A stretch of DNA of 64,000 nt from assembly GCA_026983775.1 (NCBI GenBank), contig JALSTK010000109.1, forward strand, positions 96,423 to 160,422, written 5' to 3'. Origin of the DNA: Calditrichia bacterium. GTDB taxonomy: Bacteria; Calditrichota; Calditrichia; Calditrichales; Calditrichaceae. The notes beneath the pieces were generated by a model, which did not search any database, was not told the DNA's origin, and was given only the letters and a program-made list of their open reading frames with translations. A program made the position numbers and the translations under genes. Positions 1-9,371 of this stretch are shown piece after piece (the stretch's first letter is position 1; each line of letters begins with the position of its first letter).

Positions 1-38
1 ATACGCTCACACAGGGCAGACTGTTTCACAATTAAGGC

Positions 39-75
39 AAAAAAAATCCTTCTGACTGACCGGCAGCAGAAGGAT
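39..75 (-). terminator. Rho-independent terminator after the TPR gene
   Basis: A perfect 9-bp stem (46-54 with 67-75) is followed, on the minus strand, by a run of eight T residues. It lies 20 bp past the stop of the minus-strand TPR gene and is a textbook intrinsic terminator for it. Confidence 0.8.
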
Positions 76-95
76 AGGTTTAAAAACCAGGGCAA

Positions 96-1277
96 CTAAA
101 TCGCAGGTTCGGCTTCCACTGCGGGTGCCGTCTTTTTCCGTTTGCGTTTTTTTTGCATCTTCCGTTTTTCGGCATCGGTTAAACGATCCTCATGGACTTC
201 GAAGGTTTCATCACTCAGTTTATAGCGATTATTCAGTTCCACCCAGGCGTCCAGTTCGGCTTTTACAAAACGAATCGTACCCTTTTCGGAATCGAAATAG
301 GATGGAATCTCATCATTGAAGGCCCGTTTGGTCAGATCAAAAGGTCTTTCCAATCCCAAATAGCGGGCCGCTGTGGCGGCATTCCACATGGCGTCTTCAT
401 CATCCCCGTAACCGGGCAATTTATATTCCCAGTCGGTTTTTAATTTTTCCTGAAGCCATTCGGGGTCCCGTTTGTAGATACGATCCAGAATCGTTTTGTA
501 CCCTTTCCCTAATTTGTAAGCAATAAGAGCCTTTCCGAAAGAAGCCAGAAGACTATCGGGAAAATTTTCTTCGATTTGTTTATAGACCTGTTCGGCTTTC
601 TCAAAATTTTCCAGATTAATATAAGCCCGCGCTAAAGCCTGCAAACTATCCGGTGTATTTTCCGCTTCCGCATACACTTTGATGTGGGGCAAGGCATCCC
701 CGAATCGCCCCAATTTACTTAAGGCGGTAGCCATATATCGGTTAGCACGAATATCATCGGGTTTAAAGTCCAGAGCCAGCCTTAAATCGTCGATTGCGTT
801 CGTCCACAAATCTCCACTCATTTTATTACTGCCCCGATTGAGATGAACAAAGAATTTTATGTCATCATCCAGAGGTTCGTATTCAAAATCATTATAATAG
901 AAATCCAGACTGCGCGTTGAAATCATTCGTTGCCTGCCGCGGGTTCTTCTAAGAAGATTGAATTCCTTAAGAATCTTTGCTAAAAATACGGAAACTTTAC
1001 GTTTCACTTCGGACTCATTAACCAGAATAATATTGGAACTTAAATCTTCCCCGCTTTCTTCGAGCTCCTCTTTCTCCTGTAAAATCTCTTTCGCCCGATG
1101 GAAAATATGATTCAACAACTCATTGACCATATTGGTGGGAGACCCAAGCCGCATATCGATATGGTTCCGCTCGTAGATATCTCCCAGGCTAAAGGAATAA
1201 TTGAGAGAAATACGATTATCCGGAAAGGACCATTTTTTTAAATAGGTTGACAAAAGATATAAATTATAAAATTCCAT
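96..1277 (-). CDS. TPR-repeat protein, cytoplasmic, function unknown
   Basis: A 393-aa protein without signal peptide or membrane segments. The N-terminal 150 residues are charged and not recognised. Residues about 150-260 read as tandem tetratricopeptide helices (for example ALARAYINLENFEKAEQVYK), which normally act as protein-binding scaffolds. The C-terminus is very basic, with a KRKMQKKRKRKK stretch followed by an acidic tail, so nucleic-acid or ribosome contact is possible but unproven. The ATG at 1277 has a GGAG six bases upstream. The gene stands alone, ending at a strong terminator. TPR assignment is fairly sure; role is unknown. Confidence 0.8.
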   Translation of the reverse strand: MEFYNLYLLSTYLKKWSFPDNRISLNYSFSLGDIYERNHIDMRLGSPTNMVNELLNHIFHRAKEILQEKEELEESGEDLSSNIILVNESEVKRKVSVFLAKILKEFNLLRRTRGRQRMISTRSLDFYYNDFEYEPLDDDIKFFVHLNRGSNKMSGDLWTNAIDDLRLALDFKPDDIRANRYMATALSKLGRFGDALPHIKVYAEAENTPDSLQALARAYINLENFEKAEQVYKQIEENFPDSLLASFGKALIAYKLGKGYKTILDRIYKRDPEWLQEKLKTDWEYKLPGYGDDEDAMWNAATAARYLGLERPFDLTKRAFNDEIPSYFDSEKGTIRFVKAELDAWVELNNRYKLSDETFEVHEDRLTDAEKRKMQKKRKRKKTAPAVEAEPAI

Positions 1278-1554
1278 GATAACTCCAGACCATAATTACA
1301 AAGAAACAACAACCGTTCTATTTGATTAAATGTAGCCTTCTAAAAACACAATTTAAGCCACCCATGTCAAGCGACTTCTTTCAGCTTTTTCTTATTTGAA
1401 CAGGTCCTGCCATAAAAGATGACTTTATTAAGAAAAGGATCTCAAAATCAAAAAGTAAATAATACTGATTCTTTTTTTATTACGAGTCAGACTTTTAAAT
1501 GTTCCCCGGATATTCAAGGGACTTTAAAAGGATGAATAGTATCCCTAAAAGAAC

Positions 1555-3063
1555 TTAAAACCTGTATTCTAAATCGGCGGAAAAAAATGAATTCCGAGTA
1601 TTACTCTCTTCCCTGTCCAGATCCTGATCATTGTCGTACGAAGCAAAAATATTTACAACCGTTCGCTTAGTTAGCGGAATCTGACCTATTAAACTAAAAG
1701 TTAGGATATTTCGGTTCGAATATAGGCTGAAGGCTTTATCTCCTGTTGCATCCGGATAGCGACGCCAAGAATAACCAGCGCTAAACGATATAAGGTACGA
1801 ATAAATATTACTATATTCAATCCCTAATAAAAATCCGTTGCCAAAATAATTTTGATCCAGAATATAAGCCTCTTCCGCACCCTTAAAAGTAAAATGATTC
1901 TTCATCTCAAATTGATAGCCGGCGTCAAAGGCAAAATGGGTACAACATTGTCGCTGGAAGGTGGAAGTAAACCGGTTTAACCAGTAGTCCGGATCTTGCT
2001 CACTCTTCTTGATATAACTTTTCAGTCTCCCGTTATATTCCATTTTCAATGATAATTTTGAAGAGATATGCGTATTGGAATGTATTTGGGCCTGAATAAC
2101 TTTAGCCCGGTTCTTATAAACGGAATCTCCGATTACATAAGAAAAACGGTTGAATCCGGCGGCTAATTCGGCACTCCAGGCGGTTAGACCCGCCGTCCTG
2201 CTATTCCAGCTGACATTCATCATCTGATCCAAATAATCATTGTTTATGGAATGCAAACTCTCATTCAGGTCCATCGTATATTCCAGTTGCCATGAATTCG
2301 CGAGAAGAGTGCCATAGCCCAGGCCGGCTGCGAACCGGTCACGGATGAAACTGGGGATATCCTGGGATGGCTGCTTATATTTTTTATACCGTACGTTATT
2401 ATCAATCTGCAAAGTATACTTTCCCGACCACATCCAGTTCATTCTTTGCCGGCCGTACCCCTCAAAAGCCGTGAATTCGGGATAGAGATAGTTCCGGTCA
2501 TAGGAGAGTCCGGCTTCATAAATACTATTCAGCGCGCTTCCCTTATGACTCTGAATGATCTTCCCCTCGGCAATAAAATTCTCTTTATCATATCGGCTAT
2601 TGAGTAAAAACTGGAAAGTATTCTGCGGCGAATAGGAGAGGGCCTTTACAAGTTCTATCCCCAAAAAAGGCTTCTGCAGTTCATCGAAAATGACACTGTC
2701 GGTCTGAATATATCCAACCTCAAATTCCTGCCGATTAAAATCCAGACCGCTCTTTATCGTAAATGAAAAATCATTTTTATAATCCGGAAGAGAAGTGACT
2801 TTTTGATCTGCAACAGTTAAATGAGTATCTAAGATTTGTTCCAGGAAAACAGTGGCCATAATCATCTGACCCTTCTGCGCATAGCTCCGGGCGGAATCCA
2901 ATAAAGCGCTGTCTGTCTGGGAATCCGCATGAAGCGCATGTACTTCATCCAATAAAAGAGTATACTGATCCTCTTCCAGACCACCCTGGGCAAAAAGAAG
3001 GGCCGGTTCAAGAGTAAGAACACTCCAAATCAGAACTAAAAAAAGATTAAAGCGCAACTTCAT
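1555..3063 (-). CDS. Putative outer-membrane beta-barrel protein
   Basis: A 502-aa protein with a signal peptide (residues 1-25, ending LLFAQ) and a short helical N-terminal part. A long C-terminal region has alternating aromatic and polar residues, typical of antiparallel barrel strands. It ends FFSADLEYRF, and a terminal Phe is the usual signal for barrel assembly by BAM. It starts 13 bp after the stop of the helical secreted protein upstream, so the two are probably one transcript and may work together in the cell envelope. No family was recognised. The barrel call is inference from composition and the C-terminus. Confidence 0.7.
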   Translation of the reverse strand: MKLRFNLFLVLIWSVLTLEPALLFAQGGLEEDQYTLLLDEVHALHADSQTDSALLDSARSYAQKGQMIMATVFLEQILDTHLTVADQKVTSLPDYKNDFSFTIKSGLDFNRQEFEVGYIQTDSVIFDELQKPFLGIELVKALSYSPQNTFQFLLNSRYDKENFIAEGKIIQSHKGSALNSIYEAGLSYDRNYLYPEFTAFEGYGRQRMNWMWSGKYTLQIDNNVRYKKYKQPSQDIPSFIRDRFAAGLGYGTLLANSWQLEYTMDLNESLHSINNDYLDQMMNVSWNSRTAGLTAWSAELAAGFNRFSYVIGDSVYKNRAKVIQAQIHSNTHISSKLSLKMEYNGRLKSYIKKSEQDPDYWLNRFTSTFQRQCCTHFAFDAGYQFEMKNHFTFKGAEEAYILDQNYFGNGFLLGIEYSNIYSYLISFSAGYSWRRYPDATGDKAFSLYSNRNILTFSLIGQIPLTKRTVVNIFASYDNDQDLDREESNTRNSFFSADLEYRF

Positions 3064-3076
3064 ACAGGGCAGGACT

Positions 3077-4552
3077 CTACTTTGGCACGTTTTTTAAAAA
3101 TTGGTTTACTTTTTTCTGAGTAATTTCGATAAGAGCTTCGGCAATCCGGTAATTTCCCTGATCCAGATTCTGCTGAATGGTATTCAAAATATGGCTCATA
3201 AACTTTTGAAAAGCCAGAACGTAAGGGGAAGTACCATTCGAGGCGGATATTTTTTGCAGCACGAATTGTAAATGCCGATACCGATCGTTGAGTTGCTTTA
3301 TATCCCGACTGCTATACTGTTTTTCTTTTGTGTTGATGGTAAGCCGGTTGATTAAACGAACTCCAAACCGAAGATAACTTAAAGCCAAACGCGGATGTCC
3401 GTTTTCCCGGGCTCTTCTTGCCTGAAAAATGAGTCGTTTAACCTGATCCTGCAAAGTAGCATCCAACCGGGGGAAATGGGAAGCTTGTAATTTCAACAGC
3501 TTCTCAACCTCGGCAATCCGTTGTTCGATATCAGCGGATTCTTCACCTGTGGGGCCGGAGATAAAACGCAGTGCCTTTGTAGCCATACGTTGCGACAGAC
3601 TTATCTGGGCTGATGCTTTCTCAAAACGATTTTGCTTTATATTGTTTTCAGCCGCCCTGGCAAATTGTCGCGCCTTGCGCAATAATTGCCGTCCGTTTGT
3701 ATTCTCGGCTATAGCCGGTTCTAAAGAGCGAATATATTTATTTAAAGAGCGTAAGTTATTGGTTAACTGCTCCTTACGTCCCCGGCCGGATTTTTGATTA
3801 AGATCAATGGTACGATAGAGAAGGCGCTCACTGATCTGTAGTTGAATCAGGGCCTGTTTTGTTTTGCCCCGTTCCATTTGTTTGCGGGCATTTTCCATGA
3901 AGATTTTGGCCTTGTTCAAAAGCTGACGCGCATCGCTATTATCATTGACCGAAGTCGATATGTCACGATAGAGCTTCTGCATATCGATTAATTTCTGATT
4001 CAACACCTGTCCATTTTGTAAATCTACCGTTTTCCCTCTCACAATATCTATGGCTTTATTGGCAAAATAAAGAGCGATTCTTTGAAATTCCTGCCCTCTG
4101 ATAAAACGGGATTGCTTAAAAGACAGTGTAGCCTGTTCGAAAAAAGCCCTGGATTTATTGATCATATAACGCGCTTCGGGACTATGGGAAGATTGAACCA
4201 GGCGCTCTGCCTGATGAATCTGTTTTTCTACCTGGGTATATCCCTGTAAGGTGGGTTTAAAATAGAGTTGTCGCTCCAAAAAATCGGCCGTTTTCCTGGC
4301 TTTTTTAAAATATAACCAGGCTTCGTGGAAACGAAAACGCTGAAAGAGGGCAATCGCCTGATCCAGATCCGCCTCGGCCTTTTTGACGGCAGCAATTATT
4401 TTTGGAGCATGATATTGTTCAGCAAGCTTTTGGTAATACTGTAAACGCGCTCTCAGTTTCTGAACCGGACCGGCCCAGTTATTGTTTTGCTGGGAAAAGG
4501 AGAGCGTGACCAGAAATATCAGTAAAAAGCTTATGTAAACTATTTTTTTCAT
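3077..4552 (-). CDS. Secreted alpha-helical repeat protein, function unknown
   Basis: A 491-aa protein with a clear signal peptide (residues 1-20, ending LSFSQ). The mature part is almost entirely helical, with at least four repeats of about 90 residues built around motifs such as ARQLLNKAKIFMENARKQME and GRQLLRKARQFARAAENNIK. Each repeat has the pattern Leu-Leu-x-Lys-Ala-(x)n-Ala-x-x-x-(x)n-Ala-x-x-Gln-Ile. It is probably a periplasmic helical solenoid or coiled-coil scaffold. It is the first gene of a two-gene unit with the barrel protein downstream, which suggests a shared envelope role. Family not recognised. Confidence 0.7.
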   Translation of the reverse strand: MKKIVYISFLLIFLVTLSFSQQNNNWAGPVQKLRARLQYYQKLAEQYHAPKIIAAVKKAEADLDQAIALFQRFRFHEAWLYFKKARKTADFLERQLYFKPTLQGYTQVEKQIHQAERLVQSSHSPEARYMINKSRAFFEQATLSFKQSRFIRGQEFQRIALYFANKAIDIVRGKTVDLQNGQVLNQKLIDMQKLYRDISTSVNDNSDARQLLNKAKIFMENARKQMERGKTKQALIQLQISERLLYRTIDLNQKSGRGRKEQLTNNLRSLNKYIRSLEPAIAENTNGRQLLRKARQFARAAENNIKQNRFEKASAQISLSQRMATKALRFISGPTGEESADIEQRIAEVEKLLKLQASHFPRLDATLQDQVKRLIFQARRARENGHPRLALSYLRFGVRLINRLTINTKEKQYSSRDIKQLNDRYRHLQFVLQKISASNGTSPYVLAFQKFMSHILNTIQQNLDQGNYRIAEALIEITQKKVNQFLKNVPK

Positions 4553-4616
4553 TGTAATGCTGTTTCATTGTATCCGTTTAAATTATACACAATTTTAAAC
4601 TTTTCCTCAAATGAAA

Positions 4617-4646
4617 AGATAAAAGGGTTCACCCGAAGGTGAACCC
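4617..4646 (-). terminator. Rho-independent terminator with UUCG tetraloop
   Basis: A perfect 9-bp stem (4625-4633 with 4638-4646) closes a four-base loop that reads TTCG on the minus strand, followed by TTTTATCTTTTC. It lies 19 bp beyond the stop of the minus-strand lipoprotein gene. Confidence 0.8.
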
Positions 4647-4664
4647 TGCTCTTGCTGCTTTATT

Positions 4665-5633
4665 TTAGAAAACCGTGACGCGATAAGGAGTGGACCAGGT
4701 GGTTGAATTATAGGGATAGGTTTCTGCATCCGGATTTAAAATCGTTCCGTTATCAACCACGTCAATAACCGCATGATGAATTCCCGGTAATTGTTTAATG
4801 GTCCAGTTACCTTCATAGATGTTGTTTCCCTGGCCATCCTGACCTTTCCATTCAAAATAGTTGCGGCCAAAATTCCCTCTGTGATTCCGGCCGTATACCA
4901 GGCGGACCATTTCCGTCGCCTGCGTATTTTCCGGAAAAATAACCGGATTGGCCGTAGTGTTACGTACTTTTACACGAAGCCTGATATCGGTCCAGCGGCT
5001 GTAATTAAACATATTGGATCCTCTTTCAAAATAGGCCAGGGGATCCGTAATAGCCACCGTGTCATATCCGGCCGGCATAATATCCAATTCAACAATTTCA
5101 ACCGTATGGTTGGGTGAGGCTCCGTATTTTAAAGATACATCCGTAATTTTCCAGTTCTTACGGGGGACATCCGTATTACGGAACTTACGCAAATGTACAA
5201 TACGCTCCACTTCATGCTCGAGCGGTTTTGCATAGCGGTCAAAGGAAAAAGAATTGGAATCCATTCTTGCTTTAAAAACAACGAACTTACCGATGAACTT
5301 TGTATACACATAGGCGGTTGCCGTCGAATCCGTGTCCAGCGTTACCTGAATACTTCGTTCTACAGGTTTGGTGCGAATCCGTCCGTAGTGCAACTTAAAC
5401 CTCGATGTTTTGGCCAGAGTGGTAGAACCGCCCAGCCAATTCGCGCCCTCCGTGGTGATATTGCTATCATCACTGTCATCCAGGGCGTCGTAAAATAAAT
5501 CCGTAGAATCCGCTAATATGGATTCAATCGCTGCTGTTTGATCGGAAGGTGGAGTCGTGTTGGTCGTGTTCTGTTGACAAGCAGCCAACCAGATCAACGC
5601 AAAACCTAATAAAAAATATTTGAAAAACCTCAT
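4665..5633 (-). CDS. Lipoprotein of unknown family
   Basis: A 322-aa protein with a lipoprotein signal peptide: hydrophobic stretch, then WLAAC with the lipidated Cys at residue 19, then a Ser/Thr/Gln/Asp-rich linker. The remainder is beta-rich and includes a likely Ig-like or carbohydrate-recognition fold near the C-terminus (repeated V/I-alternating strands, WTIKQLPGIHHAVIDVVDNG). The ATG at 5633 has a strong AGGAGG upstream. Monocistronic, bounded by its own terminator. No specific family recognised, so only envelope location is supported. Confidence 0.75.
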   Translation of the reverse strand: MRFFKYFLLGFALIWLAACQQNTTNTTPPSDQTAAIESILADSTDLFYDALDDSDDSNITTEGANWLGGSTTLAKTSRFKLHYGRIRTKPVERSIQVTLDTDSTATAYVYTKFIGKFVVFKARMDSNSFSFDRYAKPLEHEVERIVHLRKFRNTDVPRKNWKITDVSLKYGASPNHTVEIVELDIMPAGYDTVAITDPLAYFERGSNMFNYSRWTDIRLRVKVRNTTANPVIFPENTQATEMVRLVYGRNHRGNFGRNYFEWKGQDGQGNNIYEGNWTIKQLPGIHHAVIDVVDNGTILNPDAETYPYNSTTWSTPYRVTVF

Positions 5634-5866
5634 GATACATCCTCCTGATTTGTGTAACCTATGATTTAGCAGAGTTTTCCGGGCCCGCGGAATTTTCTCT
5701 CACATCTGCTTCCTGTTTTTACACAAATCATGCCAGGAAATTCGAATACCTTGCAACCTTATATAAAACAATGAATTAAAGTATGCTCGATTTTAGAAAA
5801 TATTAAAAGGAATATCCATTGTGTACCAAACCGTACACCATACTGTACCAGGGGGAGCAGGTCGGG

Positions 5867-6862
5867 CTAAAGCTGCTTACTTATTTCGCGTATCAGCAGA
5901 TGAATGACTTCCCCTTTACTACCGGAAATCCGACACCCGGCAGCCCGGGCATGGCCCCCGCCGTCAAAGGCTTTGGCCACCTGATTGACATCCACATCAC
6001 TTTTGGAACGTAAACTTACTTTATGATAATTCTTTTTAACCTCCCGAATGAACAGCCCGACCTTTCCGTTACGGACCGCCACACTGTAATTGGCTAATTC
6101 TTCCACTTCACCCTGATTGGCTCCCTTAAAATCATTCAGATTTAAATAAATGACATTTACCTGACCATTCAGATATTCCTCCAGGGAGGCCAGACCCTTC
6201 CCAATGGTTTTAAGGGACGAAAAACTGTTCTCGAAGAAGATTCGGTTGGTTATTTTAGAAGGTTCCACACCGGCTTCCACCATTTTGGCTCCAATGTCAA
6301 AATCCCTGGCCCGGGTATTTGAGAAAGAAAAACGCCCCGTATCATAAACAATACCGGTAAAGATGGCTTCAGCGAGAAAACGGTCGACAGGAATCTCCGA
6401 TCGTTCCACAATCTCATAGACCATGGCTGCGGTTGAAGACGAATGTTCGTCAATCCATTCCAGATCACCCATTTGATCTTCGCTGGGGTGATGATCAATT
6501 TTAATAACATGATTCTTGGCAGGCAGTATTTTTTGCACATCACCGAGACGATCATAGCCGGGTACATCCAGAACAATAGCATTACAGACCGGATTTCCGT
6601 CCATTGTATAGTTGGATATGCCGTCATTCGCAAAATGAACGATCTTGTCGAAGTCTTTGAGATAATCCAGACGGCCGTCTTTTTTCTGATCATGGAGAAC
6701 CATCATGGAATGTTTGCCCAATTTTTTCAATAAAAGATGTACGGCAATCATGGAAGCGATGGCATCACCATCCGCGTTGATATGTGCTGATAGTAGATAA
6801 TTATCATTTTTTAAAATAAACTGAAGAATCTTCTGCGCAAAATCTTGCTGATTTGTTTCCAT
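5867..6862 (-). CDS. nrnA: DHH/DHHA1 phosphoesterase, NrnA-type oligoribonuclease / pAp phosphatase
   Basis: This enzyme family degrades short oligoribonucleotides and dephosphorylates 3'-phosphoadenosine 5'-phosphate in the cytoplasm. The DHH signatures are visible: HINADGDAIAS near the N-terminus, VLDVPGYDRLGD, KIDHHPSEDQMGD (the DHH motif) and TGIVYDTGRFSFSN. The C-terminal DHHA1 glycine-rich motif AFDGGGHARAAGCRI is also present. I chose the ATG at 6862 (331 aa) over a longer in-frame start at 6973. A GGAGGG sits at the right distance from 6862, and the extra 37 residues form an isolated hydrophobic segment not expected in NrnA. Confidence 0.88.
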   Translation of the reverse strand: METNQQDFAQKILQFILKNDNYLLSAHINADGDAIASMIAVHLLLKKLGKHSMMVLHDQKKDGRLDYLKDFDKIVHFANDGISNYTMDGNPVCNAIVLDVPGYDRLGDVQKILPAKNHVIKIDHHPSEDQMGDLEWIDEHSSSTAAMVYEIVERSEIPVDRFLAEAIFTGIVYDTGRFSFSNTRARDFDIGAKMVEAGVEPSKITNRIFFENSFSSLKTIGKGLASLEEYLNGQVNVIYLNLNDFKGANQGEVEELANYSVAVRNGKVGLFIREVKKNYHKVSLRSKSDVDVNQVAKAFDGGGHARAAGCRISGSKGEVIHLLIREISKQL

Positions 6863-7036
6863 ATACACGGGATACCCTCCGAAAAAGAGAGCGAATATAA
6901 GCATCATAAAAATAAAAATAAAATTTTTTTGGATTTCTATTGAATTCGTCACGAAAAAACCGCGTGCTGGCAAGTAGGATATTTTATCGGTTTCTGTTCG
7001 ACTACCGACAGAAAGGAGGCGGGCAAAAGGATTTTA

Positions 7037-7600
7037 TCAGCCCCGCGGATTAAATTTTTTAAGGGATGAACGACTTAGAAGCAACAGTACGATTTGCGCG
7101 TCTATCCATCCGACCAGGGCTCCGACCAGGATATCGAACGGATAGTGGACACCTACGGCCACTCTGGAATAAGCCACCAGGGCAGCCGACAACCAGAATA
7201 TCCATTGATATCGTTTATAATAGGCAGAAAAGATCGTAGCCAGGGTAAAAAAATTAGCCGCATGAGACGAGGGCATTGAGAAGGACCCGCTTCGGTGCAC
7301 TAACAGATGAAGCCCTTGCAAGACATTACAAGGCCGTACCCGATGGATCAGCGGTTTTAACAAGCGATTGACCGAAACATCCGTTAATACAACCGACAAC
7401 AAAACAAGGATCAGCACCGCCTTTCCTTTTTTTCCACCCTTCCATAACAATAAAACAATAGCCGCGATCCAGACCGGCAGCCATGTATATTTGTCGGTAA
7501 TAAAGGGCATCAGGATGTCAAACAGGGGATTGGCCAGATGTACATTAAAAAAGAAAAAGAGTCGGGTATCGATCTGATTAAAATAAGCGAGCATCGTCAT
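7037..7600 (-). CDS. PAP2-family membrane phosphatase
   Basis: A 187-aa integral membrane protein with about five hydrophobic segments. It carries the three-part phosphatidic-acid phosphatase signature: a K/R-x-R-P motif (RVRPCN), PSSHAANF, and SRVAVGVHYPFDILVG with the catalytic His and Asp. Family members dephosphorylate lipid phosphates such as undecaprenyl pyrophosphate, phosphatidate or phosphatidylglycerol phosphate at the membrane. The exact substrate cannot be read from the sequence. It lies upstream of nrnA on the same strand with a gap of about 170 bp, so linkage to nrnA is uncertain. Confidence 0.85.
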   Translation of the reverse strand: MTMLAYFNQIDTRLFFFFNVHLANPLFDILMPFITDKYTWLPVWIAAIVLLLWKGGKKGKAVLILVLLSVVLTDVSVNRLLKPLIHRVRPCNVLQGLHLLVHRSGSFSMPSSHAANFFTLATIFSAYYKRYQWIFWLSAALVAYSRVAVGVHYPFDILVGALVGWIDAQIVLLLLSRSSLKKFNPRG

Positions 7601-7985
7601 AAATTGTTTCCGAATGAAAGGGTAAAGCTTCTCAAGGAACTGCTCGATACGTCCCTGAGCATGTCTTTCCCCTTCACTTTTTAAGAAAAGGTGACCCCTT
7701 CTTTGGACAGAATCAACCTTGTTTCAATTAAATTAGGCAAAATACGCCTAAAAATAAAATAAATAATTTTCATTCCATTAACCGAAAGGGAGCCCTCTTT
7801 CTTTGGAAAAGAGGATCGACCGGGAATTAGCGGGACAAGGTTAAAGAAATCCGCTTTGATTTATTCAGCCTGTATGAATTTCCGATTCGTTTTTTGAGTT
7901 AGGTTACTAAATCTATCGGGCAGAAAATACGGTAAGTCTTCGGGAATAATAAGAGTATGCAGCTAAGTAACACCCTTATTTGTAT
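7601..7985. other. Intergenic region without recognisable gene
   Basis: 385 bp between the PAP2 gene start and the 3' end of tRNA-Leu. One 7-bp hairpin (7794-7800 with 7808-7814) is present but has no T tract on either side. No convincing ORF or RNA gene was seen. It presumably holds the PAP2 promoter and the end of the gap-secG-tRNA transcript. Confidence 0.5.
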
Positions 7986-8074
7986 TGGTGCTGGAGGCGG
8001 GACTTGAACCCGCACGGGTATCTCACCCACTACCCCCTCAAGATAGCGTGTCTACCAAATTCCACCACTCCAGC
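7986..8074 (-). tRNA. tRNA-Leu (anticodon GAG)
   Basis: On the minus strand a complete class II tRNA can be folded. The acceptor stem is GCTGGAG/CTCCAGC with discriminator A and an encoded CCA. The D-arm contains GGTAGACACGC. The anticodon stem CTATC/GGTAG encloses TTGAGGG, which gives anticodon GAG. A long variable arm follows, and the T-arm is GCGGG-TTCAAGT-CCCGC. The length of 89 nt with a long variable arm is as expected for leucine. It lies 7 bp after the secG stop on the same strand and may be co-transcribed. Confidence 0.95.
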
Positions 8075-8080
8075 AATTTC

Positions 8081-8443
8081 TTATTTTTTAGGAGTCTGCG
8101 GTTGCTTCTGATTACCCTGACCGATCGGTGCCAAGGGAATATTCGGCATCGGTTGAGCCGCTTCTTTCTCGGCTCGTTTTTGAATCAGGCTCTGCTGAGC
8201 CTGCTGGGCTTCGGATTTATACATCATGCCGATTATAATGGCAAAAATAATATAGGCGGCAGCGATCCAACTTGTGGCTTTACTTAGAAAATCCGCGGCA
8301 CCTCTTCCGCCGAAAACGGAAGAGCCTCCCATTCCACCGCCGATGGATCCGGCTAACCCCTGACCTTTTCCGGCCTGAAGTAAAATAACCACAACCATTA
8401 CAAAACTAATCAGAATAAATAAAATAACTAAAAATGTATACAT
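8081..8443 (-). CDS. secG: SecG, protein-export translocase subunit
   Basis: A 120-aa inner-membrane protein. Residues 3-25 and about 56-74 form two transmembrane helices. Between them is the conserved SecG loop (LLQAGKGQGLAGSIGGG, then SSVFGGRGAADFLSKAT), which cycles topology during SecYEG-mediated translocation. The C-terminal 45 residues are a hydrophilic Gln/Pro-rich tail common in long SecG variants. It follows tpiA on the same strand and precedes tRNA-Leu, the gap-pgk-tpi-secG order found in many bacteria. Confidence 0.93.
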   Translation of the reverse strand: MYTFLVILFILISFVMVVVILLQAGKGQGLAGSIGGGMGGSSVFGGRGAADFLSKATSWIAAAYIIFAIIIGMMYKSEAQQAQQSLIQKRAEKEAAQPMPNIPLAPIGQGNQKQPQTPKK

Positions 8444-8517
8444 ATTTTCACATAGCTCCTACTCTATCATTTCGAGTCGGCAAATTTACAGAGAAAATCA
8501 GGGACGATCAAATTTTT

Positions 8518-9291
8518 TTACGCTTTAGTCAATCCCTCGGCAATATGAATGATGTCCGAAAAGGAATCTGCCTTCAGACAGGCACCGCCCACCAGGGCTC
8601 CGTCAATATCATTTTGACTGAGAAGAGATTCTGCATTTCCCGGTTTTACGCTACCGCCATACTGAAGGGTAATTTCCTCGGCAACACCCGAACCGAACAT
8701 TTTGCTCAGAATATTACGGATTAAAAGATGTACTTCCTGAGCCTGTTCGGGCGAAGCGGTTTTACCCGTTCCGATAGCCCAAATCGGTTCATAGGCAATA
8801 ATCACTTTTTTCATCTGATCCGCCGATAATCCGACCAATCCCAATTCCACCTGAAGTTTTACCACCCGATCGGTTATGTTCTCTTCGCGTTCGTGCAGGG
8901 ATTCTCCCACACAGACAATGGGCTTTAAGCCGTTTTCAAGAGCGGTCTTTATTTTTTTATTGACCGTATCATCGGTTTCTCCAAAATATTGCCTGCGTTC
9001 CGAGTGGCCGATGATTACATAACTCGCCCCCGTACTTTTAACCATGCCGGGACTGATTTCACCGGTGAAAGCCCCTTCCTTCTCCCAGTACATATTCTGG
9101 GCACCGAGTCCGATGTTCGTATCTTTGATGACTTCATAGACAGGGGCCAGGGCCGTGAAGGGAGGACAAATAATCATCCCTGTGCGGGTTATATCCGTGG
9201 TTTTAATGCGAATCTGATTGGCCAATTGCAACGCTTCGGAATTGGTCTTATGCATTTTCCAATTTCCGGCAATGATTATTTTTCGACTCAT
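8518..9291 (-). CDS. tpiA: Triosephosphate isomerase
   Basis: It interconverts dihydroxyacetone phosphate and glyceraldehyde 3-phosphate in glycolysis/gluconeogenesis. All family signatures are visible: AGNWKMHK with the substrate-binding Asn/Lys, VIIGHSERR with the catalytic His, AYEPIWAIGTGKTA with the catalytic Glu and the mobile loop, and LQYGGSVKPGN near the C-terminus. Length of about 257 aa is normal. Two adjacent ATG codons exist (9294 and 9291). The second has better spacing (six bases) from GGAG and is used here. It is third in the gap-pgk-tpiA-secG run. Confidence 0.97.
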   Translation of the reverse strand: MSRKIIIAGNWKMHKTNSEALQLANQIRIKTTDITRTGMIICPPFTALAPVYEVIKDTNIGLGAQNMYWEKEGAFTGEISPGMVKSTGASYVIIGHSERRQYFGETDDTVNKKIKTALENGLKPIVCVGESLHEREENITDRVVKLQVELGLVGLSADQMKKVIIAYEPIWAIGTGKTASPEQAQEVHLLIRNILSKMFGSGVAEEITLQYGGSVKPGNAESLLSQNDIDGALVGGACLKADSFSDIIHIAEGLTKA

Positions 9292-9371
9292 CATATACTC
9301 CGATTTAACTTATTTTAATCCTGCATTTTCTACTGAACTGAACGTATTTTTAAGAAGAAAGTTCATTCCCT

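Noticed and set aside
5821..5838. GTGTAC/GTACAC hairpin after nrnA as a terminator
   Set aside because: The stem is only 6 bp with two GC-poor ends and it is not followed by a convincing T tract.
6863..6973. N-terminal extension of nrnA with a hydrophobic helix
   Set aside because: GGAGGG is correctly placed only for the ATG at 6862, and the DHH domain normally begins just after that Met.
7986..8074. tRNA-Leu as integration site of a mobile island
   Set aside because: No integrase, phage gene or direct repeat of the tRNA 3' end is seen on either side; the neighbours are housekeeping genes.
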